A stretch of 64,000 nucleotides of DNA from Chitinophagales bacterium (GCA_020636495.1 JACJXQ010000008.1:2542001-2606000), one strand, 5' to 3'; counted from the stretch's first letter, positions 35,901-44,394 are shown. Translations and numbers: made by a program. Notes: generated by a model from the sequence alone, not told the origin.

Positions 35901-36214
35901 TGCAAAGTATCTTTTATGGGGTTGCTCATATTAATTGAGCTTGACACACCGGCATTCACAGAACCATAATTCACCAATGCCGTAAGCGGTGCCGGCGAAC
36001 CTCCTTCACAGGCCCGGTAGATGTCTATCGTCAGCAAGTATTTATACTCACTTGTATTACTACATCCGTCTGCTCCCTCTCCGATATAGGTTAAATAAAT
36101 CTCTCCTGCTGCAAAATGCGATGCAAAAGCTCTGTCTTGATTAAAGCACATTAGCAACAGCGTTACAAACGCTGTTGCTAATGATTGTACAAACTTTCTA
36201 TACATAAACTTCAT
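32975..36214 (-). CDS. Large T9SS surface protein with type B (CHU_C) sorting tail, array copy 4
   Basis: 1079 residues; signal peptide of about 31 residues, mature start SHFAAGEIYLTYIGEGADGC. It has the same N-terminal domain (DIYRACEGG, PLPYICAMQPAIYLNGPYDPNGD, FVVRDVQVSVFGC) but is the most divergent of copies 2-4 there. The centre has ICEIGGDSVQLF and VITPKNPNN, then FENFGLTQVYS. The C-terminal module (803-1079) differs from copies 2 and 3 by one residue (NCVMRD in place of NCLMRD). It lies only 48 nt behind the fifth array gene with no terminator between, so those two are probably one transcript. Confidence 0.88.
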   Translation of the reverse strand: MKFMYRKFVQSLATAFVTLLLMCFNQDRAFASHFAAGEIYLTYIGEGADGCSNTSEYKYLLTIDIYRACEGGSPAPLTALVNYGSVNAGVSSSINMSNPIKDTLHDLCEAFVPQNSCITPANASTFPAYIRHRFVDTLVLPSAQTDWLFSYSSCCRNSGIVNGASNGSFYIETGLNNLTKYNNSTPRFLVKPLPYICAMQPAIYLNGPYDPNGDSMFTKVQAPLGAANTPIPYLAPNYSLADPMGAAPGTSFNFDNATASASFTPANQGKYVMAFRCEEFERGTGISLGFVVRDVQVSVFGCNAPPPAVDDLPLTIDNASLVKVNGEDAILACPGSNIKFPVNTKSTNPNSNIYLEANVGSIPGSAFTTTGAGTASVTGEFTWTPTSSDIGEHTLIITGKDSTCSGTGFAIVLKNYTVLLIKVVSGLDAGPDLPICEIGGDSVQLFVRGADAADSIGLVWSVAGGGPVEGLSDLTIHNPRAKPDVTTDYIVSAPQMIGGCKSVDTVSVFIDKTNGVVITPKNPNNPENALVLCRPGYIQLEALISGRPPKNNVACGTGGPTICSKPDTGIVYGSAVYGRVPYDTFSVNSPIMFTTLRTNKQQYLIHKEDLQNADIYSSTIRGLAMEAKGTSNPGYVYSNFRIFVKCTEKNELSKNTGFENFGLTQVYSAPTVTFEDGLHVYPFTSAYNWDTTKNLIVQFCYSDNPDVDTGCGVSSSPPIIPYVPTTYISGLKLVGADPTVTSVCGIDKDPNILDVPARPVLHFIYCEADPLPFDVKWTNSQYLSDTTIVQPLAYVPKTSTFVVQTIGRSNCVMRDTLEVYVPEHDMRVEPIDTAFCLGDKAPFTIYGGKFFKWYEYDAANDSFLTPVSVIDPTKGFTYIGPQRSTDYRIVVSDSVWCYDTLSAKIKILPLPDVRILNKDDTTIKYGQSFQILATGARLYNWSPVSSLNNPNISYPIARPTEDTKYIVGGIATNGCRAFDTLHVIVDKKDNLFVPSAFSPNGDGKNDIFRVTNLSFQRIMEFRVFNRWGVEVFSTNDSRMGWDGNYEGKPQEMGTYTYLIRVAYPDGFVETYKGETTLIR
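32988..33847 (-). repeat. Near-identical 3' module, array copy 4
   Basis: About 860 bp. It matches the copy 2 block over its whole length, including the outer edge at 33822-33847 where copy 3 no longer matches. Confidence 0.9.
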
Positions 36215-36262
36215 ATTTCAAGTCATGCAACTCATACTGATTGATATATTATCTGCCAGATA

Positions 36263-39200
36263 TTAACGTATCAGTGTTACGTTGCCTTGTTTTCTAAATG
36301 TTTGTCCTGATGGTGTTACTGCTTCTATTGTGTACAGGTATACGCCCATCGGTTGTATCTCACCATTGTAGGTGCCATCCCAACCTTCATTGATGTCTTT
36401 GGTCTCAAATACCTTAGCTCCCCAACGGTTGTACACCGCAAAGCTCTTCAGGTCTGCTATACCTCTCCTCACTATCTTCAGCGTTCCGTTAGTACGCTTA
36501 CCCGGAGTGAATGCATTCGGCATCGTCAGGTAGCTGTCATTGTTCACGATCACATCCAGTGAATCCGTTACCATACAACCAGCCTCTGTGCGGCCATGTA
36601 CTATATACCTCGTATTCACTTTCGGACTTACCGACGGATTGCTGATATCTGCATTGTTCAGACCCAGTGGTGGGAACCATGTATAGTACAGGCAGTTACC
36701 TCCGGGATCCATCTGGTAGCTCTCTCCAGGATAGATCGTTATTGAATCCGGCATGTCTATCACTGCCCTCGGGCGTACCGTGATGCTGATATGCGCAGTA
36801 TCCAGGCAACCAAGGCTGTCTACGCCATATACTGAATATTGCTGATCTGCTACTGGCCATATACGTGGTTGCATGCTGCTCACACTGCTGATGTTGAAAT
36901 CAGGTAACCAGTAGAACTTAGTGCCGCTCGCTACATTCATATCTATAGATATGGTATCACCCGGACAGATCGCGGTATCATTCGGCAGGAACAGGAATGT
37001 CGCTGAGAAGACATTCAGGCTCACCTCATCACTATCGCTACAACCAGCCGGCGTCTTAGCTATGAACTTCAACGTCGTGGTTCCCTCAGTGATCGCTGAG
37101 AAGATCGGGTTGGTACGGTCTGTGAAATCCAGTGCCTCGCCAGGTGCCCATGAATAGATGTAGTCGTGGTAACTATCCGGTGATACTACGGCTGTCAGTT
37201 GCATCGTATCGCCATAACACATACTCGCATCATCATCTACACTAACGGTCGGGTTAGGTTGTACATTGATCACAAACTCTGCCGATGTATCGCCGTTGGG
37301 TGCACCCAATGGTACATTCTTACACTTGTAATAATCACCGGTGATCACATAGGTGTGATTACCCGTATCACCGGGAGTGATCGTTGTTACGATATCATTT
37401 GACGGATTGTACGTAGCTGCGCCGTCTGTTTTAGAATTCCATACGATATTATAACGTGCATCCATTTTACCCAGTACATCTACTGACTGGCCAACACATA
37501 TCTGTGTATCATGGTTATCCAGTGTCAGACCCGTCAATACGTCTATCAGTACTGTATCCAGTGTCTTACAACGGTTATCGCTGGATCCTACTTCTACTGT
37601 ATATTGGGTAGTTGTTTTCAGTTTGGCATCCGGCTTGTCTGAAGTAGCACTGCTCAATCCTGTTGCAGGTGTCCATTTTACATTATAAGTTACACCAGGA
37701 CTCTTAACGATTCCCAGGTCCAGCGGCAAGGTTACGCCAGGACAGGTAGTATCATCAGGCTGACCGCTCATAGTGGGGCCATTCAGTACCGTGATCACTA
37801 CTGTATCCTTGTTGAACGTAGGACAGTATGGGTTGATCGTTGAGGTTGCCAGGTAAGTGGTCGTTACTTTTGGTGTAGCTACAGGGTTAGGTATGTTCGG
37901 GTTAGACAAACTGGGGTCTGTACCGCTCAATACCGTCCACTGGTAGTTCGCTCCGCCGGTTACACCCAGGAAGGCAGGCTCGCCGTAACAGATACTCGTA
38001 TCTGGTGAAGCCTCTACAGGGCCCCAGATCTGAAGGTCTACCGTCTTGGCATACTGTAACAGGATGCCCGGTGGTTTACACGTTGAGTCCTTGATGATCA
38101 CAAGGAAACTGTGTTTACCCACATCATTGATCGTTGGTGTCCATGAGAAACAGCCTCTTACTGAGTCTGTCTTCAGGTTAGTATATGTAAGTGCTGCGCC
38201 GGGTATTGCAGTAAGCAGGTTATCTTCTGCAAGCAATACGGCACCTGTATCAGTAGATTTGATCACAAAACAGAAGTTCAGGTTCTGGCCAACACAACCA
38301 TATACAAATCCGTTGCTGAATACTCCGCTATCATTAATAGATACTGTATCCAGTGTAGGGGCTATCGTACTACATGGCAGTACCTGCACCTGGATGTCGC
38401 GCATGATTGAACCTATCTCTGAAAAATTATTACCGTTCTTCCTGAACTCACGGGTCTTCATGGTCAGTGTGGCTGCACCCTGCAGGGTAGCTGTAAAAGA
38501 CATCTGGCCATTCGCACCGTTCAGACTGAATGAGTTATTCGTTTGAAGCGGGTTATTGGTAAAATTAATTGGGGGTGTAAGTGTTACCAGCGATGCATTA
38601 GCAGGTGTACCAACACAGTTACCTGCTGCCAGTGGGTTGATCATCTGCGACCATAAAGAGTCACCGTCAGCATCCAGGGCTCCGTTATTATAAGTATATG
38701 CCTGGTTCAGACAAACATATGGTATCGGCTTAACCGAATAGTATGGAGATGAGTTCAACCATGTAAAACTGCTGTTGAACGCTGTTTCAACATATAAGTT
38801 ACCCGGAACGATGTTGGTTTGAGGGTTACGTGCGTTGATCGACACACCAAATTTCCAGTAGTTACACTTTAACGGCAATGTTGCGATACAAGAGTACCAC
38901 CACTCACGGTAACCCGGAACATTGGATGATGAGTTATCACACTTATTGGAATATTGAGAACATCCGGCAGATACGGAAGAACCATTCGGCCTGTTGTCCG
39001 GCGGTAATGTACCTGTCCACTTTTGCATAGTAATGCTGAAATTCTGATTGGTACAGGTGTTATAGAAACACAGGTCTGCAGTAGGAGGTTCAGATATACC
39101 TGTACAGTCGCGATAGAACTTAAAGAAGAACTGGTAAGTTGAATCACTGATATGTACATAAATTATCTCTGCGCCCGCAGCATGCGAGGCAGAAGCTTTC

Positions 39201-39274
39201 TGGCTTGAAAAAATAACCAGCAGGGCTACTACAATGGTGAACGATAATGATGAGAGTAATTTTCTCATGACCAT
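36263..39274 (-). CDS. Large multi-domain T9SS surface protein, upstream member of the array (gene 5)
   Basis: 1003 residues; signal peptide of about 29 residues, mature start SHAAGAEIIYVHISD. The N-terminal domain is a distant relative of the one in copies 1-4 (FFKFYRDCTG, PIPYVCLNQAYTYNNGALDADGD, IMRDIQVQVLPC). After it come at least five Ig/PKD-like repeats, each opening with a C-x-G motif: ICYGEPAFLGV, TCPGVTLPLDL, ICVGQSVDVLG, MCYGDTMQLTA, ICPGDTISIDM. The tail is a CHU_C sorting domain (FAVYNRWGAKVFE, WDGTYNG, ending GNVTLIR), but the usual FSPNGDGxND start is changed to FTPGKRTNGTLK. It does not share the repeated DNA module. Probably the first gene of a transcript that continues into copy 4. 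Confidence 0.87.
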   Translation of the reverse strand: MVMRKLLSSLSFTIVVALLVIFSSQKASASHAAGAEIIYVHISDSTYQFFFKFYRDCTGISEPPTADLCFYNTCTNQNFSITMQKWTGTLPPDNRPNGSSVSAGCSQYSNKCDNSSSNVPGYREWWYSCIATLPLKCNYWKFGVSINARNPQTNIVPGNLYVETAFNSSFTWLNSSPYYSVKPIPYVCLNQAYTYNNGALDADGDSLWSQMINPLAAGNCVGTPANASLVTLTPPINFTNNPLQTNNSFSLNGANGQMSFTATLQGAATLTMKTREFRKNGNNFSEIGSIMRDIQVQVLPCSTIAPTLDTVSINDSGVFSNGFVYGCVGQNLNFCFVIKSTDTGAVLLAEDNLLTAIPGAALTYTNLKTDSVRGCFSWTPTINDVGKHSFLVIIKDSTCKPPGILLQYAKTVDLQIWGPVEASPDTSICYGEPAFLGVTGGANYQWTVLSGTDPSLSNPNIPNPVATPKVTTTYLATSTINPYCPTFNKDTVVITVLNGPTMSGQPDDTTCPGVTLPLDLGIVKSPGVTYNVKWTPATGLSSATSDKPDAKLKTTTQYTVEVGSSDNRCKTLDTVLIDVLTGLTLDNHDTQICVGQSVDVLGKMDARYNIVWNSKTDGAATYNPSNDIVTTITPGDTGNHTYVITGDYYKCKNVPLGAPNGDTSAEFVINVQPNPTVSVDDDASMCYGDTMQLTAVVSPDSYHDYIYSWAPGEALDFTDRTNPIFSAITEGTTTLKFIAKTPAGCSDSDEVSLNVFSATFLFLPNDTAICPGDTISIDMNVASGTKFYWLPDFNISSVSSMQPRIWPVADQQYSVYGVDSLGCLDTAHISITVRPRAVIDMPDSITIYPGESYQMDPGGNCLYYTWFPPLGLNNADISNPSVSPKVNTRYIVHGRTEAGCMVTDSLDVIVNNDSYLTMPNAFTPGKRTNGTLKIVRRGIADLKSFAVYNRWGAKVFETKDINEGWDGTYNGEIQPMGVYLYTIEAVTPSGQTFRKQGNVTLIR

Positions 39275-39344
39275 ATTTATTTAAATATTTAACATATACA
39301 ACCTAAGCCGTATATAAGTATTATCTTTTATACTTTAGTCTCAC

Positions 39345-39371
39345 AAAGATAAAAAAATCAATACAAAACTA
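39345..39371 (-). promoter_or_regulatory. Two candidate -7 elements for the array transcript
   Basis: On the minus strand TATCTTTG (39352-39345) and TAGTTTTG (39371-39364) both match TAnnTTTG, about 70 and 90 nt before the ATG at 39274. An imperfect -33 (ATG at 39391-39393) is at the right distance from the second. Confidence 0.4.
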
Positions 39372-39405
39372 TACGCTTTGTATAAATAGACATACCAGAA
39401 ATGAA

Positions 39406-40419
39406 TTAAGGTTGGGAGCCTTTCCAAAAATCAATCAAATGACTTATAACAACCTCATTATCAACATCATTCATGCACTTAAAATGTTTCTTCGGGCAAG
39501 AGTCATACCCTATCTTACTACATGGCCTGCAATTAATATTACAATTTTCGATAATTACAGACTTAGGGCTGACATTTGTCTGCAGATTATTGAACCCGTA
39601 ATAGGGGAACATTCCCATAGAAGGAACAGTATTCCCCCACAATGATATTACTGGCTTTTTTAATGCAGCAGCAATATGCATAAGCCCCGTATCATTACTT
39701 ATTACAACTTTTGCATATCTAACAAGACTGGCAGACTCATTTAGTTTGAACTTACCACATGAGTTGTAGATTTTCACTTTATCTGTAACTGCTATTTTCT
39801 CACCGGCGTCACGATCTTCAGGTCCACCCAAAAGAATTATTGGATAGGGACATTTTTTACAAAACTCGATCCATTTATCAACAGGGTACTTTTTCGTTGC
39901 ATATGAGCCGCCGATTACACAAGCGACATATCCGGCCCAATGACTCATGGGTATATCTTTGCTGCCGACCTCTGCCTCTTCAGGAATAAAATAATCCAAC
40001 CCTTGTCCATCATTTTTCACTCCCAAATCACGCACTGCCTCAAAATAGCGATCCACAATACTCTTATCCGGCAGAATATTTTTTTTGAAGTTGACCAGTA
40101 TCCATTTCTCAAAATTGAGTTTATTAAAAGAAAAAGAATGACACCCCAGTGACCGCTTAACTTTCAACGACCTGATGTTCTTATGCAGATCAATTATATG
40201 ATCATACTTTTCCTTTCTTAATGCCGGCATTATTTTATCTAAACTATCTTCCAGGAAATAACACCTGTCAATATTCGGATTATGTTCAACAACTGCGCGA
40301 AAGGAGGCCTTCGTCAGGAAGTGAACCTGCATGCCCGGTATCCGTTTCAGACAACGCACCACGGGGCTGGTTAATACTATATCACCTATTGAGGAAAACC
40401 GGACGATCAGCACTTTCAT
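39406..40419 (-). CDS. Glycosyltransferase family 9 (heptosyltransferase-like)
   Basis: 337 residues. N-terminus MKVLIVRFSSIGDIVLTSPV is the usual GT9 start, followed by HIIDLHKNIRS, YVACVIGGSYATKKYP, PIILLGGPEDRDAG, the sugar-nucleotide binding strand VVISNDTGLMHIAAALKKPVISLWGNT, and a C-terminal cysteine-rich patch (CNINCRPCSKIGYDSCPKKHFKC). Family members add heptose or related sugars to lipopolysaccharide core at the inner membrane. This fits the gmhA/gmhB-like genes at the right end. The next gene upstream (LysM) is 61 nt away. The precise sugar is unknown. Confidence 0.88.
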   Translation of the reverse strand: MKVLIVRFSSIGDIVLTSPVVRCLKRIPGMQVHFLTKASFRAVVEHNPNIDRCYFLEDSLDKIMPALRKEKYDHIIDLHKNIRSLKVKRSLGCHSFSFNKLNFEKWILVNFKKNILPDKSIVDRYFEAVRDLGVKNDGQGLDYFIPEEAEVGSKDIPMSHWAGYVACVIGGSYATKKYPVDKWIEFCKKCPYPIILLGGPEDRDAGEKIAVTDKVKIYNSCGKFKLNESASLVRYAKVVISNDTGLMHIAAALKKPVISLWGNTVPSMGMFPYYGFNNLQTNVSPKSVIIENCNINCRPCSKIGYDSCPKKHFKCMNDVDNEVVISHLIDFWKGSQP

Positions 40420-40480
40420 TCAGCCAAAATAATTTAATAAGTTGCAAATACCACAATGGATATTATGATGCATTCAAGAT

Positions 40481-41455
40481 TTAATTTGATGGTGCAAATT
40501 TCAATTCACACCAGGCTTTATCTTCTGTGACCATCAATACTTCTTTTGCACCACTGCTGATACCAATGATACAATTGTAATATTGCTTGGTGTTTGGTAT
40601 AGGCCCCAGCACTTTTACAAAGACCGTTTTGTCTGTGCCCGGATTGTAAACCTTAATTATAGTACCCGGCTTTGCCATATTGTGGAATGCAAAAAAAGTT
40701 GTGCTGCTTTTGAGTTTACCCTTATTTTCATAAAACACAGCTGTGCCCTTCTCCTCTGTCACTACTTCTTCTTTATCAGTCTGTGCCTGGTATGCTTTTT
40801 CTATTTCAGGCAGCGTATCGTACTTATTACCTATTACATATTCGATAACAGTCTGCCCCTTCTTATTTTTACGACCGTTTGACTGACTGCCATTCTGCAC
40901 CGGCTTCTGTTCTTGCTCTTTTTTATTTTCTATACCCTGTTTATTCACAGAAACTGTATCAGCGACCGGAGCATCTGATGCGTCGTACAAAACCCAGCCA
41001 ACAAAAAGATGCTTGCCTTCTTCCAGGTAATTATCCGACATTGCGTTCCAGTCTTGCATGGTGCGTTGAGAGACACCTGCAAGGTGCGCTAACCTGAACA
41101 TATTATCATACTTGCGCACAACGTAGGAAAGCGGTCTTGTGTCAAACCTATTAGCAGAAACACCCTTTGCCTGGTTATAAGGACCGAAAGGAATATATAG
41201 TATTGAACCCGGTTGAAGTATGGTTTGGAAATCAACACCATTCATATCGGCCAGTAACGCCGGCGGAACATGAAACCTGCGCGAAAGCATGAAAAGATTC
41301 TCTCCTGTTTCTACTTCGTGCTCAATCGCCCACTTATCATTGTAAAACACAACGCGTAGTGTGTCGATATCCGGGTTGTCTGCTGTTACCCTTATCTGCG
41401 ATATTGCCGGCGTGGCAATTCCTAATGTAAATATGAATAATAGCACCCTGAGCAT
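40481..41455 (-). CDS. Exported LysM protein with C-terminal RlpA-like (DPBB) domain
   Basis: 324 residues, signal peptide of about 19 residues (ending AISQ). Two LysM repeats are visible: about 47-92 (HEVETGENLFMLSRRFHVPPALLADMN, ending GSILYIPFG) and about 108-152 (LSYVVRKYDNMFRLAHLAGVSQ, ending KHLFVGWVLYD). A low-complexity Q/K/N-rich linker (170-205) follows, then a domain resembling the double-psi beta-barrel of RlpA (GTAVFYEN, FFAFHNMAKPGTIIKVYNPGTDKTVFVKVLG). It probably binds peptidoglycan and has a cell-wall role. Enzymatic activity of the barrel is uncertain because the catalytic residues are not obvious. Confidence 0.8.
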   Translation of the reverse strand: MLRVLLFIFTLGIATPAISQIRVTADNPDIDTLRVVFYNDKWAIEHEVETGENLFMLSRRFHVPPALLADMNGVDFQTILQPGSILYIPFGPYNQAKGVSANRFDTRPLSYVVRKYDNMFRLAHLAGVSQRTMQDWNAMSDNYLEEGKHLFVGWVLYDASDAPVADTVSVNKQGIENKKEQEQKPVQNGSQSNGRKNKKGQTVIEYVIGNKYDTLPEIEKAYQAQTDKEEVVTEEKGTAVFYENKGKLKSSTTFFAFHNMAKPGTIIKVYNPGTDKTVFVKVLGPIPNTKQYYNCIIGISSGAKEVLMVTEDKAWCELKFAPSN

Positions 41456-41562
41456 AATTCTACCGGATTTTACAACGGTTCAAAATACAATAATTATGCC
41501 CAACCTTCAACACTTATACATTTTAACATAACAGACATAATTACCATAAGACCACAACGGCA

Positions 41563-42903
41563 TTAAAATATGCCGGTATAGTTATGAGGGGTTATTGCCT
41601 TGAGCTCCCTTTTGACCGTTGCAGATACCTTGAGTGTCTTGATAAATTCATGTATATCCTCTTTTGTGATACTTGTCTTTCCACGTGTCAGGTCTTTTAA
41701 CGCCTCATAAGGTTTAGGATAATTCTCCCTGCGCAGGATAGTCTGTATCGCTTCTGCCACAACTGCCCAGTTGTTATCCAGGTCTTGTTTCAGTTTGTCT
41801 TTATTCAGCAACAGTTTACCCATTCCCTTCTCAAGGCTGCGCAATGCCAGGTAGCTATGTGATAAAGGCACACCTATATTACGCAATACGGTGCTATCTG
41901 TCAGGTCGCGCTGCAGGCGGCTGATGGGCAACTTGGCACTCAGGTGCTCGTATATGGCATTAGCAATACCCAGGTTGCCTTCCGCATTTTCAAAATCAAT
42001 AGGATTTACTTTGTGCGGCATAGCACTACTGCCTATCTCTCCGGCCTTTGTCTTTTGCCTGAAGTATTCCATTGAAATATAAGTCCATATATCCCGAGAA
42101 AAATCTATGAGGATATTATTGATACGCTTTAATGCATCAAACTGGGCAGCGATATTATCGTAATGCTCTATCTGGGTGGTGTACTGCATACGTTCCAGCC
42201 CCAGTTTGTTGTTTACGAATTCATTGCCGAGCTTCTCCCAGTTCATACCCGGGAAGGCTACATTGTGCGCATTGAAATTACCCGTAGCGCCACCAAACTT
42301 AGCAGCATGAGGTATATGACTCAGCAAGCGTACCTGGCCTTCAAGCCTTTCTGCAAACACCATCATTTCTTTGCCCAGCATGGTAGGCGATGCCGGTTGA
42401 CCATGCGTACGTGCCAGTAAAGGAATCTCACCCCAATCTTTTGCCATCTTCTTTATAGCCAAAACGGTATTTTGCAATAAAGGCAGGTATTCATTCTCCA
42501 TCGCTTCTTTCCAGCTCAGGGGAATAGCGGTATTATTGATATCCTGCGAGGTGAGACCAAAGTGTACCCACTCTAAAACATCTTCACCTCCCATAGCTTT
42601 CAGCTTTTCTTTCAGGAAGTATTCTACCGCTTTAACATCATGATTCGTGATACGTTCTGTGTCCTTTATCTGCTGTGCATCTTCTATGGTAAAGTCTGTA
42701 TATATCCTGCGGAGTTTCGCGGGCTTTACTTCTGCCGGAAGGGTAAATATCTTCTTTTGAGCCAGGAAGATGAAGTACTCTACTTCTACCAGTACCCGGT
42801 AACGGATAAGCCCGAACTCAGAAAAATAAGGCGATAATGATGCCAGTTGATTCCTATAACGTCCATCTACGGGACTGATTGCTGTAAGTGCTGATAATTG
42901 CAT
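41563..42903 (-). CDS. purB: Adenylosuccinate lyase
   Basis: 446 residues from ATG 42903. A longer open frame to 43254 crosses the terminator at 43135-43162 and gives no family sequence. Start MQLSALTAISPVDGRYRNQLASL is typical of the long (E. coli-like) PurB group. Further motifs: ITNHDVKAVEYFLKE, FGLTSQDINNTAIPL, ARTHGQPASPTMLGKE, GGATGNFNAH and the signature GEIGSSAMPHKVNPIDFENAEGN with the catalytic serine loop. It acts twice in purine synthesis, releasing fumarate from SAICAR and from adenylosuccinate. Monocistronic. Confidence 0.94.
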   Translation of the reverse strand: MQLSALTAISPVDGRYRNQLASLSPYFSEFGLIRYRVLVEVEYFIFLAQKKIFTLPAEVKPAKLRRIYTDFTIEDAQQIKDTERITNHDVKAVEYFLKEKLKAMGGEDVLEWVHFGLTSQDINNTAIPLSWKEAMENEYLPLLQNTVLAIKKMAKDWGEIPLLARTHGQPASPTMLGKEMMVFAERLEGQVRLLSHIPHAAKFGGATGNFNAHNVAFPGMNWEKLGNEFVNNKLGLERMQYTTQIEHYDNIAAQFDALKRINNILIDFSRDIWTYISMEYFRQKTKAGEIGSSAMPHKVNPIDFENAEGNLGIANAIYEHLSAKLPISRLQRDLTDSTVLRNIGVPLSHSYLALRSLEKGMGKLLLNKDKLKQDLDNNWAVVAEAIQTILRRENYPKPYEALKDLTRGKTSITKEDIHEFIKTLKVSATVKRELKAITPHNYTGIF

Positions 42904-42908
42904 GGGTG

Positions 42909-42916
42909 CAAATTTA
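42909..42916 (-). promoter_or_regulatory. Candidate -7 element TAAATTTG directly before purB
   Basis: Reads CAAATTTA on the plus strand. It ends 6 nt before the ATG, so the mRNA would be nearly leaderless. No -33 element was found at the proper distance. Confidence 0.28.
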
Positions 42917-43134
42917 CGTTTTCGGGTTGGTAAATTCTTAATAGGGGTCACTGAAGAATGACAATGCGTAACCGGCACCCCAAAATTGTTAAGTAACAAC
43001 GGAAAGAACGTACTAAAAACAGTTTCCCTGCAACAAACATAGCAACCTAAAAGACTAATGATCAAATGATTAGCATCTATTTTGTTAAGTTTTGTTAAGT
43101 AAATACGTATACTCACAAACAAATCTGCCCATAA

Positions 43135-43162
43135 AAAACGCCCCGATGTAGCGGGGCGTTTT
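43135..43162 (-). terminator. Terminator after the ferritin-like/VIT1 gene
   Basis: Perfect 11-bp stem AAAACGCCCCG (43135-43145) with CGGGGCGTTTT (43152-43162), 6-nt loop, T run on the minus strand. It lies 135 nt beyond the stop codon of the gene at 43297. Confidence 0.85.
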
Positions 43163-43296
43163 ACAAATATTGTTTTTTCACTATGTCGATACTGCAACGT
43201 CATACAAGTAATTTCAAAGCAGGTATTTAAAACAAATATACAACATAATAACAATAATACAAATTATTATTTTACGAATAATTCTGGCAGCTACTA

Positions 43297-44394
43297 CTAC
43301 CCTACCGATACGCCTATAAGGCTGCCAATACCATAAGTAACCGCGGCTGCCAGCAAACCGAACAATACCTGCCTGAAACCGGAATACCATACACTCCTGC
43401 CGGTAAACAGGGTTATTGCAGCGCCTATCAGAAACAAACCTGCGGCACTTAACGCCACACTCAGGTAAATAGCCTGCACTCCACTTGTAAACAAAAACGG
43501 AGCCACCGGTATTATAGCCCCTATGGCAAACAGGAAAAAGGAGTATAATGCAGCTTCTATCGCCGAGCCTTTCAGGTCTTCGGTATTAATACCCAACTCT
43601 TCTTTTACCAATATCTCATGTGCACGCCCGGTGTCCGACATAATATCCCGGGCCATGCTTTTTGCCTGCTCTTCAGGTATACCCTTTGCCATGTATATCA
43701 ATGCCAGTTCCTGTTCTTCTCCTTCAGGATTGGTTTCCAACTCATCCATTTCCAGTTGCATCTGGTTTTCTGACAACTCCTGGGAGCTTTTTACGGATAT
43801 CCACTCGCCCAACGCCATAGACAAGGCACCCGCCAGCAAGCCGGCCAGGCCAGCCAGTAAAACACCACTCCCTCCCTCTGTTGCCCCCGCTACTCCCATC
43901 ACAAGGCTAAAGTTTGATACCAGTCCATCATTACCCCCCAGCACGGCTGCACGCAGCGCATTCCCCCCTACTGAACGATGGCGTTTTTCAAGCCGTGTCA
44001 TCATATCCACTGCTGTGCCTGCATCCTTTTCAGCAATTGCCTTCAGTATCTTTACATGATTGGTCTCCATGCCGGATATGGGCATGTTATTTTTCCTTTT
44101 ACCGGCTATTATGGCTCCTGACAAGCTTTTTTCCGTGTCCATAAGCACACCTAAAACATAGTCATAGCCAAACAACTTTCCTATAAGGTTCAGTGTTTTA
44201 GCTCTACCTGACGGAGGCGGTAATTTTGTCGCAGCATGATCTGTCTTGCGCATAAAAGCCAACGCGTGCCCCTTCTCTATATCACTCATCTGCGCAAAAA
44301 CATTTGCGACCTGCTTATCAGTCTCTTTTGCTGCCAGCATTCCATACAGGTAGGATGCATCTACCTCTGTCTGCAAATTTTTATTTGTTGCCAT
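43297..44394 (-). CDS. Ferritin-like/VIT1 iron transporter fusion (MbfA-like)
   Basis: 365 residues from ATG 44394 (the frame continues upstream to 44460 without family sequence). The N-terminal 130 residues form a rubrerythrin-type ferritin-like domain with two ExxH motifs, E40-K-G-H43 and E110-T-N-H113, plus E88 as another possible iron ligand. From about 138 the VIT1/CCC1 transporter begins: GGNDGLVSNFSLVMGVAGA, then three or more membrane segments with a cytoplasmic acidic loop (ELETNPEGEEQELALIYMAKG) and the end GIGSLIGVSVG. The same fusion occurs in bacterial MbfA, which exports iron and protects from peroxide. That role is inferred here. Confidence 0.85.
   Translation of the reverse strand: MATNKNLQTEVDASYLYGMLAAKETDKQVANVFAQMSDIEKGHALAFMRKTDHAATKLPPPSGRAKTLNLIGKLFGYDYVLGVLMDTEKSLSGAIIAGKRKNNMPISGMETNHVKILKAIAEKDAGTAVDMMTRLEKRHRSVGGNALRAAVLGGNDGLVSNFSLVMGVAGATEGGSGVLLAGLAGLLAGALSMALGEWISVKSSQELSENQMQLEMDELETNPEGEEQELALIYMAKGIPEEQAKSMARDIMSDTGRAHEILVKEELGINTEDLKGSAIEAALYSFFLFAIGAIIPVAPFLFTSGVQAIYLSVALSAAGLFLIGAAITLFTGRSVWYSGFRQVLFGLLAAAVTYGIGSLIGVSVG

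Larger units (their letters stand above)
42904..43296. other. Intergenic region before purB with TTTGTTAAG repeats
   Basis: 393 bp without a gene. It contains a -7-like element next to purB (42909-42916), three copies of TTGTTAAGT (near 42987, then two in tandem at 43082-43099), and the VIT1 gene terminator. The tandem copies may be an operator or promoter part. No riboswitch was recognised. Confidence 0.5.

Noticed and set aside
42904..43254. N-terminal extension of purB to 43254
   Set aside because: The stretch crosses the terminator at 43135-43162 and gives no family-like residues; ATG 42903 starts the known PurB sequence.
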